Assembly (NCBI RefSeq): GCF_009830945.1
Contig: NZ_VWVV01000011.1
Coordinates: forward strand, 121,752 to 185,751
Length of the DNA stretch: 64,000 nucleotides
Direction: 5' to 3'
Source: Nocardiopsis sp. FR4
GTDB taxonomy: Bacteria; Actinomycetota; Actinomycetes; Streptosporangiales; Streptosporangiaceae
Shown here: positions 58,005 through 64,000 of the stretch, in pieces
Layout of the letters: every line of letters begins with the position of its first letter
Numbering within the stretch: the stretch's first letter is position 1
The notes under the pieces: generated by a model
Told to the model about the DNA's origin: nothing
What the model saw: only the letters and a program-made list of their open reading frames with translations
Database searches by the model: none
Position numbers and translations under genes: made by a program

Positions 58005-59279
58005 TCACAGGTCCAGGAGTCCGGGCAGGAACAGGACCAGGTCGGGTGTCAGGATGAGCAGCAGCAGGACCGCCACCAGCGGGACGAGGAACGGCGCGGT
58101 GCCCCGGAACACCTCGTGCATGGGGGTGCGCGTCGCCGAACCGAGGACGAACAGCACACCGCCGATCGGGGGCGTGAGCAGGCCGATCATCAGGCAGATG
58201 ATGGTGACCACGCCGAAGTGGACGGGGTCGATGCCCAGCTGCACGGCGACGGGCAGCAGGACCGGGACGGTGATGACCAGCGCGGCGATGGGCTCCAGCA
58301 CCGTGCCGATGAGGATCAGCACCGCGCTCACCAGCAGCAGCAGGACGGCCGGATGGTCGGTCAGGCCCAGCAGGAAGGACGCCACCCGCTGGGGCACCTG
58401 CTCGCGCGCCAGCACCCAGCCCAGCAGGCCGGAGGCGGCGAGGATGACGGCGATGGACGCTGCCGTGGTGACCGTCTCCACCCCGATCCGCCACAGGGCG
58501 CTCGGGGTCAGCCTGCGGTAGCACAGCCCCAGGACCAGGACGTAGGCGACGCCGACCGCCGCGGCCTCGGTGGGGGTGAACAGGCCGCTGAGGATGCCGC
58601 CGAGCAGCAGCGCGGGGGCGCCCAGCGGGCCCAGGGCGCGCAGGGCCGCCCCGGCCAGTTCGCCTCGTCCGGCGCGCTCACCGGACAGTTCGGGCTTGTC
58701 GCGTGTCCACAGGTACACCGCCAGGGTCAGCCCGCCGGCGACCAGCAGCGCGGGCACGACCGCCGCGGCGAACAGCGCCGCCGTGGAGACCGCGGCCACC
58801 GACGCGTACACGATCGCCGGGATGCTGGGCGGCATGATCGGACTGATGAGGCTGGTCGCCGCGGTCAGGCCCAGACTGAACCGCCGCGGGTACCCGGCCT
58901 TGGTCATCGCCGGGACGATCATCTTGCCCATGCCCGCCACGTCGGCCAGGGCCGTGCCGCTGATCCAGGAGAAGCCCACGCTCACGCCGATGTTGACGTA
59001 GCCCAGGCCGCCGCGCACGCGGCCCAGCAGCAGCCGGGCGAAGGCGAAGAGCCGGTCGGCGATCCCGGTGTGGTTGGCCACCACCCCGAGCAGGATGAAC
59101 AGCGGGACCGCCAGCAGCGGGAAGCTGTTGACCTCCTGGGCGGCGGTGCGCAGGCTCAGCCCGGTGGACTGGCCTCCGACGGCCATGTAGGCCAGGCAGG
59201 GGCCCAGGATCGCGAAGGCGATGGGCACGCGCAGGAGCAGCAGCGCGAGGATGCCGACGATGACCAGGACCGCGCTCAT
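58005..59279 (-). CDS. dctM: TRAP transporter large permease, DctM type
   Basis: 424 aa, ATG overlapping the dctQ stop by 4 bp. Twelve or so hydrophobic helices: VLVIVGILALLLLRVPIAFAILGPCLAYM, VPLFILLGVVANHTGIADRLFAF, SWISGTALADVAGMGKMIVPAMTKAGYPRRFSLGLTAATSLISPIMPPSIPAIVYA (sodium and substrate region) and LLTPPIGGVLFVLGSATR. It catalyses Na+-driven uptake with DctP. Confidence 0.95.
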   Translation of the reverse strand: MSAVLVIVGILALLLLRVPIAFAILGPCLAYMAVGGQSTGLSLRTAAQEVNSFPLLAVPLFILLGVVANHTGIADRLFAFARLLLGRVRGGLGYVNIGVSVGFSWISGTALADVAGMGKMIVPAMTKAGYPRRFSLGLTAATSLISPIMPPSIPAIVYASVAAVSTAALFAAAVVPALLVAGGLTLAVYLWTRDKPELSGERAGRGELAGAALRALGPLGAPALLLGGILSGLFTPTEAAAVGVAYVLVLGLCYRRLTPSALWRIGVETVTTAASIAVILAASGLLGWVLAREQVPQRVASFLLGLTDHPAVLLLLVSAVLILIGTVLEPIAALVITVPVLLPVAVQLGIDPVHFGVVTIICLMIGLLTPPIGGVLFVLGSATRTPMHEVFRGTAPFLVPLVAVLLLLILTPDLVLFLPGLLDL

Positions 59280-59830
59280 CGGGCGGCCTCCCCGGAGTCG
59301 GCGGCGGGGCGGCCCTCGCGCTGGGGCGGTTCGGGCACCAGGACGGCGTTGGCCACGGCGCGCAGCGTCATGAGGACCACGCCGGCCAGCGGGATCGCGT
59401 AGGTGAGGGACACGGGGATCCGGAGTGCCGGGGTGGTCTGGGGGGACCCGCCGAAGACCAGCTCGGCGGCCTCCAGGGTGAGCATGACGCCCACCGCCGC
59501 GACCACGAGGTTGGCCAGGATCCACACCGCGCGCAGCGCGCGGTCCCCGAGGAGGAAGTCCACCACCTTCAGGGTGATGTGCTCGTCCCGGCCCAGCAGG
59601 TAGCCGACCAGGGAGAAGGTGAGCCAGACCAGCCCGAGCCGGGCCAGCTCCCCGGTCCAGACCCAGCCGGCCACCGGCAGGTGCCGCTGCGTGGCCTGCA
59701 GGAGCATGAGGACGAGGATCAGCGCGAGCAGCGCGACCCCGGCGACCAGTTCGGCCGTCTCCAGCCACCGGACCGGCGCGGGGCGCGGCGGCGGGGGTCG
59801 GTCATCGGGGATCGGGGGTCTGTCTGCCAT
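59276..59830 (-). CDS. dctQ: TRAP transporter small permease, DctQ type
   Basis: 184 aa from ATG 59830; GTGGAG lies nine bases upstream. Four helices: AELVAGVALLALILVLMLLQATQRHLP, ELARLGLVWLTFSLVGYLLG, LANLVVAAVGVMLTLEAAELVFG and TYAIPLAGVVLMTLRAVANAVLV. DEHITLKVVDFLLG is a family landmark. It scaffolds DctM. First gene of the catabolic operon, divergent from lacI with 150 bp between. Confidence 0.93.
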   Translation of the reverse strand: MADRPPIPDDRPPPPRPAPVRWLETAELVAGVALLALILVLMLLQATQRHLPVAGWVWTGELARLGLVWLTFSLVGYLLGRDEHITLKVVDFLLGDRALRAVWILANLVVAAVGVMLTLEAAELVFGGSPQTTPALRIPVSLTYAIPLAGVVLMTLRAVANAVLVPEPPQREGRPAADSGEAAR

Positions 59831-59935
59831 CCGGACGGGCTCCACTCAACGAACGGGCGGTATCGGCGCAGGTCAAGGCCGCGTGACGCGCCTCACCTGA
59901 GGTTGGTGTGAACCCTAGGTTTCGCGTTCGCGCTG

Positions 59936-59951
59936 TGGCAAGCGATTGCCA
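59936..59951. promoter_or_regulatory. LacI-family operator TGGCAAGCGATTGCCA
   Basis: Perfect 6-bp arms TGGCAA/TTGCCA around GCGA, with the central CG step typical of LacI-family operators. It is 29 bp upstream of the LacI start and 105 bp upstream of dctQ, in the shared promoter region, so it can serve autoregulation and operon repression. Confidence 0.8.
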
Positions 59952-59980
59952 AAAGTTGTCACAAGGCGTAGAAGAGCACT

Positions 59981-60982
59981 ATGAACTCCCCGAAACGCAC
60001 CACCATCTACGACGTGGCCCGGGAGGCCGGTGTGGCCGCCTCCACGGTCTCGCGCGCCCTGCGCAACCCGCGCCGGGTCAACGCCGCCACGCGCGAGCAC
60101 GTCCTGGGGGTCGCCGAGCGCCTCGGCTACCGGCCCAGCCCGCTGGCCACCGCGTTGCAGTCGGGGCGGACCGCGACCGTGGCGATGCTGGTGCCCGACA
60201 TCACCAACCCGCACTTCTTCGGCACCATCCGGGGGGCCGAGCGGCGAGCCTCCGCAGCCGGGATCACCTTCATCCTCAGCTACACCGAGGAGTCCGCCGA
60301 CAACGAGCTCACCCAGATCGAACGCCTGGCCCGCTCGGTGGACGGCTTCCTCCTCGCCTCCAGCCGCATGTCCGACGAGACGATCTGGGAGCTGGCCGAG
60401 GAGCACAACCTGGCCCTGGTCAACCGGGAGGTACGCGGTCTGCCCAGCGCCGTGGTCGACAGCCGCGTGGGCAGCCGCCAGATCGTGGAGCACCTGGCCT
60501 CACTGGGCCACGAGTCGATGGTCTACCTCTCGGGACCGCACCAGTCCTGGGTGGCGGGGGAGCGCTGGCACGCGCTGCACGACAGCGCCCGCAACCTCGG
60601 GATCAGGGCCACTCGCCTGGGCCCCTTCCCGCCCAAGGTGGTGGGCGGCGGCGCCGCGGCCGACGCGGTGCTGGTCACGGGGGCCACGGCCGTGGTGGCG
60701 CACAACGACCTGCTGGCGATCGGCGTGCTGCGCCGCCTGGCCGAGCGGGGGGTGGCCGTGCCCGGCCAGGTCAGCGTCGTGGGCTACGACGACATCTTCG
60801 GGGCCGACTTCTGCGTGCCCTCCCTGACCACCCTGGCCGGGCCGCAGGACGAGGCGGGCCGCTCGGCGGTCGAGCTCCTGCTGGAGAACCGGTCCCGCTC
60901 CACGGCGCGCGCGCCCGACCGGAGGGTGATGCTTCCCTCACACCTGGTCATCCGCGAGTCCACCGGACCGGCCCCCGGGTGA
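59981..60982 (+). CDS. LacI-family repressor of the quinate/shikimate operon
   Basis: 333 aa, ATG; a weak AGAAGAG upstream. N-terminal HTH and hinge: TTIYDVAREAGVAASTVSRALRNPRRVNAATREHVLGVAERLGYRPSPLATALQSGRT. The periplasmic-binding-like sensor domain follows: VAMLVPDITNPHFFGTIRGAE, HLASLGHESMVYLSGP, AVVAHNDLLAIGVLRRLAERGVAVPGQVSVVGYDD. The inducer is probably quinate, shikimate or a dehydro derivative (inference from position). Confidence 0.93.
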   Translation: MNSPKRTTIYDVAREAGVAASTVSRALRNPRRVNAATREHVLGVAERLGYRPSPLATALQSGRTATVAMLVPDITNPHFFGTIRGAERRASAAGITFILSYTEESADNELTQIERLARSVDGFLLASSRMSDETIWELAEEHNLALVNREVRGLPSAVVDSRVGSRQIVEHLASLGHESMVYLSGPHQSWVAGERWHALHDSARNLGIRATRLGPFPPKVVGGGAAADAVLVTGATAVVAHNDLLAIGVLRRLAERGVAVPGQVSVVGYDDIFGADFCVPSLTTLAGPQDEAGRSAVELLLENRSRSTARAPDRRVMLPSHLVIRESTGPAPG

Positions 60983-61008
60983 GGGAAGCGGCCGGTGGAA
61001 CGCGCGGG

Positions 61009-61188
61009 TCAGCGGCGGCGCCCCCAGCGCCCGCCCCAGCCCGTGCCGTAACCGGCCACGTGCAGGGCCAGGAACAGCAGTCCGGCCAGGGCGAGGGCGC
61101 GGGGCGTGACCAGGTCCTGGATACTCTCACCCAGGAGTTCCAGCAGCAGGGCGAGTCCGAACAGGATCGCGGCGATGGTGGCGAACAT
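61009..61188 (-). CDS. Small two-helix membrane protein
   Basis: 59 aa, ATG with GGGAGAA upstream. Two hydrophobic helices, MFATIAAILFGLALLLELLGE and PRALALAGLLFLALHVAGYG, and a Gly/Trp/Arg-rich tail. Strong ribosome site and codon bias support a real gene. Similar small proteins are scattered through actinomycetes without known role. Divergent from the antiporter with 126 bp between. Confidence 0.7.
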   Translation of the reverse strand: MFATIAAILFGLALLLELLGESIQDLVTPRALALAGLLFLALHVAGYGTGWGGRWGRRR

Positions 61189-61314
61189 GCTTGTTCTCCC
61201 AGTTCGGGGGGTGGGTACTCTGGCGTCTACCCGCGCACCGAGGCGGTAACCGCCGCCCCGGTCGGGGCCGCGGCGACCGCGCCCCTTCCGACCGACCCGT
61301 GAGGCGGAGGAGAC

Positions 61315-62886
61315 ATGGAACCTGCCTTCATCGTCGCCGCGTTCGCCGGAGGCCTCGGCGCGCTGGCGCTCCGGCTGCCTCCCCTGGTCGGGTTCCTGGT
61401 GGCGGGCTTCGTCCTCAACGCCCTCGGCTACGCGCCCACCCCGGCACTGGAGAGCGCCGCCGATCTCGGCGTCACCCTGCTGCTCTTCACCATCGGGCTG
61501 AAACTGGACGTGCGCTCCCTGCTGCGCCGGGAGGTGTGGGGGACCGCCACCGTCCACATGCTCACGTCCACCCTGCTGATCGCGGTCTTCTTCGGGGCGC
61601 TGAAGTTCACCGGACTGTCCCTGCTGCAGGGCACCGGGTGGCCCGTCCTGCTCCTGCTGGGCTTCGCGCTGTCCTTCTCCAGCACGGTGTTCGCGGTCAA
61701 GGCGCTGGAGGCGCGCAGCGAGTCCGGGTCGCTCTACGGGCGCCTGGCCATCGGCGTGCTCATCACGCAGGACGTGTTCGCGGTCGCCTTCATCTCCTCC
61801 TCCGCCGGCGCCTACCCCAGCCCCTGGGCCCTGGCGCTGGTCCTGCTCGTGCCCCTGGCCCCGCTGCTGCGGCTCCTGCTGGACCGGATCGTCCGCGGGG
61901 AGATGCGGGCGCTGTTCGGTGTGGTGGCCGCGCTGGCGCTGGGCTACGCCCTGTTCGACGCGGTGGGCGTCAAGGGGGACCTGGGGGCTCTGGTCGTCGG
62001 CCTGCTGCTCGCACCCGCCGCCAACGCCGCGAACCTCGCCAAGTCCCTGCTCGCGGTCAAGGACCTGCTGCTCGTCGGCTTCTTCCTCAGCATCGGCCTC
62101 ACGGCGATGCCCAGCGGCGAGGTCCTGGTCACGGCGCTGCTGCTGCTCCTGCTCCTGCCGGTCAAGAGCGTGCTGTTCACGGCGCTGTTCCTGCGCTTCC
62201 GCCTCCGCGGACGCACCTCCCTCCTGGCCGGGCTGACCCTGGGCAACTTCTCCGAGTTCGGGCTCATCGTCGGGGCGCTGGCGGCCTCCCAGGGGTGGCT
62301 GACGGACGAGTGGCTGGTGGTCCTGGCGCTGGCGGTGGCGTTCAGCTTCGTCCTCTCGGCGCCGGTCAACGCGGTGGGCGAGTCCCTGTACCGGCTGTGC
62401 GCACCACGGCTGTCCGCCCTGGAACGCGACGAGCTCCTGGAGGGCGACCGCCCCATCGACATCGGGGAGGCCCGCGCGGTGGTGCTCGGCATGGGACGGA
62501 TCGGGCGCGGTGCCTACGACCGGCTGACCGAACTGCGCGGGATCCCGACGGTGGGAGTGGAGCACGACCCCGCCACCGTGGCCCGGCTGCGCAAACAGGG
62601 CTACTGGGTGGTGGAGGGGGACGCCACCGACTCCGACTTCTGGGCGCGCCTCAGCCTCGACCCGGACGTGGAGCTGATCGTGCTCGCCATGCCGCACCAG
62701 AGGGGCAACCTGGCGGCGCTGGAGCAGTTGCGCGGAGACGACTGCCGGGCCCCGATCGCCGGAGTGGTCACCCGCGACGAGGAGATCGAGGAACTGCGGG
62801 AGCGCGGCGCCGGCGCGGTGTTCCACCTGTACGGGGAGGCGGGGCGCGCCCTCGTCGACGACGCCATCAAACGCTCGGGGGGCTGA
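61315..62886 (+). CDS. CPA2 cation:proton antiporter with TrkA-N domain
   Basis: 523 aa, ATG with GGAGGAG upstream. A transport domain of about 12 helices: MEPAFIVAAFAGGLGALALRLPPLVGFLVAGFVLNALGY, ESAADLGVTLLLFTIGLKLD (family signature), GVLITQDVFAVAFI (ion-binding QD), GVKGDLGALVVGLLLAP, and SEFGLIVGALA. The C-terminal NAD-binding RCK/TrkA-N domain has ARAVVLGMGRIGRGAYDRL and VEGDATDSDFWARLSL. It should exchange K+ or Na+ for protons across the cytoplasmic membrane, gated by nucleotide. Single gene. Confidence 0.93.
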   Translation: MEPAFIVAAFAGGLGALALRLPPLVGFLVAGFVLNALGYAPTPALESAADLGVTLLLFTIGLKLDVRSLLRREVWGTATVHMLTSTLLIAVFFGALKFTGLSLLQGTGWPVLLLLGFALSFSSTVFAVKALEARSESGSLYGRLAIGVLITQDVFAVAFISSSAGAYPSPWALALVLLVPLAPLLRLLLDRIVRGEMRALFGVVAALALGYALFDAVGVKGDLGALVVGLLLAPAANAANLAKSLLAVKDLLLVGFFLSIGLTAMPSGEVLVTALLLLLLLPVKSVLFTALFLRFRLRGRTSLLAGLTLGNFSEFGLIVGALAASQGWLTDEWLVVLALAVAFSFVLSAPVNAVGESLYRLCAPRLSALERDELLEGDRPIDIGEARAVVLGMGRIGRGAYDRLTELRGIPTVGVEHDPATVARLRKQGYWVVEGDATDSDFWARLSLDPDVELIVLAMPHQRGNLAALEQLRGDDCRAPIAGVVTRDEEIEELRERGAGAVFHLYGEAGRALVDDAIKRSGG

Positions 62887-62905
62887 CCGCCGCGCCCCGA
62901 CCCGG

Positions 62906-63616
62906 TCAGGCCACCGCGACGTAGACGGTGTTGGCGGCCTCGCCGCCCTGCAACGGGTTGGGGAAGCTGACCACCTCGGCCCGCGCCCGGGCGAACTCCC
63001 GCTCCAGGCGGGCGGTGAACCCCGGGTCCGGGCGTTCGTTGGACCACAGGGCGAAGACGCCGCCCGGAACCAGGAGCCGCTCGGACAGGCGCCGCAGCCC
63101 CTCGGGCGTGTAGAGGGCGGCGTGGTCGGGGTGCAGCAGGTGGCTCGGCGAGTGGTCGATGTCCACGACCACGGCGTTCCAGCGCCCCTCCTCCGCAAGC
63201 GGCGGCTCCTGCGGGCCGCCGCCGACCATCGCGAAGAAGTCCCCGTGCACCAGGCGGCAGCGGGGGTCGGCGACCAGTTCGGCGCCGGAGGGGATCAGCC
63301 CCCGCCGGTGCCAGTCGATGACCTCGGCGAGGGTGTCCACCACGACCAGGGAGCCGACGTCGGCGCTCTCCAGCACGGCCCGCGCCGTGTACCCCAGCCC
63401 CAGGCCGCCCACGACCACGCGCAGACCGGTGCCGGTCAGCTCGGCCAGGGCCAGCCGGGCCAGCTCCTCCTCGGCCGCGGTGAACACGCTCGACATCAGG
63501 AAGTCGTCGTCGAGTTTGATCTCGTAGACCTCCTCGCGAAGCAGGGGGTCGTGCCGACGGCGCAGGCTCAGCTCCCCCATCGGTGTGGCCCGCCAGTCCA
63601 GTTCCTGGAAACGCAC
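62906..63616 (-). CDS. Spermidine synthase-like methyltransferase-fold protein
   Basis: 236 aa from a GTG with GAGGAC upstream; the frame continues to 63670 without homology. Features: LDWRATPMGELSLRRRHDPLLREEVYEIKLDDDFLMSSVFTAAEEELARLAL, SAM-type loop RVVVGGLGLGYTARAVLES, VVDTLAEVIDWHRRGL, and WNAVVVDIDHSPSHLLH. The spermidine-synthase fold is evident, but the DxxDxxE polyamine signature is not complete; substrate unknown. Cytoplasmic. Convergent with the antiporter. Confidence 0.82.
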   Translation of the reverse strand: MRFQELDWRATPMGELSLRRRHDPLLREEVYEIKLDDDFLMSSVFTAAEEELARLALAELTGTGLRVVVGGLGLGYTARAVLESADVGSLVVVDTLAEVIDWHRRGLIPSGAELVADPRCRLVHGDFFAMVGGGPQEPPLAEEGRWNAVVVDIDHSPSHLLHPDHAALYTPEGLRRLSERLLVPGGVFALWSNERPDPGFTARLEREFARARAEVVSFPNPLQGGEAANTVYVAVA

Positions 63617-63883
63617 GCTCGTCCTCGCCCTTCGGTCGGTTCGGCCGCGTGGGCACATGTGACGCGCCACGCCTGGCCCGACCCTAGCGGCCCCGGGCGC
63701 CGCGCGACGGCCGCTCCCCGGTACACGCCAGGGGGAACGGGTGGGCGCCGGCCCGTCCGGGACGGTGGTCCCGGCCTCCGCGCCGTGGCGGCGGAAGCGC
63801 CCGGAGGCGTGGTCGGGGGCTGCCGCGGCCGAGGAGGCCCGCGCCGGCTCGGGAACGGGGGGGCGGAGGCGGCGCCGGGGACC

Positions 63884-64000
63884 TCAGGCGGTCGCGTTGT
63901 TGCGGGTGCGCTGCTCGCGCAGGCGTCCGGCGAATTCCTCGGCCATCGCCAACTGCTCCTGCAGGGCCTGGCAGCGGGCCACGATCGCGGCCTCGAAGGC
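63884..64000 (-). CDS. C-terminal fragment of a helical protein, 5' part outside window
   Basis: Only the last 38 codons are visible: a coiled-coil-like helix AFEAAIVARCQALQEQLAMAE followed by EFAGRLREQRTRNNATA and a stop. The frame continues past the right edge. High third-position GC supports coding. No family can be named. Confidence 0.6.
   Translation of the reverse strand, partial: AFEAAIVARCQALQEQLAMAEEFAGRLREQRTRNNATA

Overview
The window is very GC-rich (third positions nearly all G/C), gene-dense DNA from a filamentous-type actinomycete. A DUF3145 protein, a complete conservon (cvnABCDE), a SARP-type regulator, GTG/TTG starts and DHA2 efflux pumps all fit an actinomycete. Nocardiopsis or a relative in Streptosporangiales is my best guess, but no ribosomal gene is present to fix the taxon. 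No phage, insertion sequence, CRISPR array or complete antibiotic cluster was seen.

Layout. 1-3.0 kb: an ECF-like sigma factor, a small protein and a TPR/CHAT protein that runs off the left edge, in one operon. 3.0-13.4 kb: conserved and housekeeping genes (DUF3145, DUF1707, a bisphosphate-nucleotidase/ATP-grasp pair, PEBP, an F420-type oxidoreductase, PucR regulator, lipoprotein), then an Old Yellow Enzyme/MarR divergent pair with two matching operators, and a CPBP membrane protease. 13.6-16 kb: a cold-shock protein divergent from a DEAD-box RNA helicase. 16.1-20.6 kb: a 14-TM efflux pump divergent from a 913-aa SARP, with three 7-bp direct repeats at exact 11-bp spacing between them. 20.7-21.0 kb: tRNA-Gly, tRNA-Cys and tRNA-Val. 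21.2-33.6 kb: MoeA-like protein, a second efflux pump with its TetR, mannose-6-phosphate isomerase, FKBP isomerase, acyl-CoA dehydrogenase with TetR, AhpD-like protein, a truncated acyl-CoA ligase, and an ArsR/serine hydrolase/membrane protein group. 33.9-39.5 kb: the conservon with an ExxR-less P450 and a convergent ordinary P450. 39.6-48.2 kb: a frameshifted SnoaL-like gene, PadR, a short-chain dehydrogenase under a MerR-type promoter, epoxide hydrolase, sirtuin, pyruvate carboxylase, TetR. 48.3-54.1 kb: hemerythrin, SUFU-domain protein, secreted glycoside-hydrolase-like protein, unknown membrane protein, TetR/SDR pair. 54.2-61.0 kb: a quinate/shikimate catabolic operon (shikimate dehydrogenase, 3-dehydroshikimate dehydratase, TRAP transporter) divergent from a LacI regulator with a palindromic operator. 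61-64 kb: small membrane protein, CPA2 antiporter, spermidine-synthase-like protein, and the tail of a further gene.

The main coherent systems are: the SARP-pump module, which looks like a self-contained resistance switch; the conservon, a membrane-associated G-protein-like signalling set with a P450; and the quinate/shikimate operon, which should import these acids by a TRAP carrier and convert them to protocatechuate. Much of the regulatory logic is readable: nearly every local regulator sits beside a recognisable inverted or direct repeat, and convergent genes are separated by long, nearly perfect GC hairpins.
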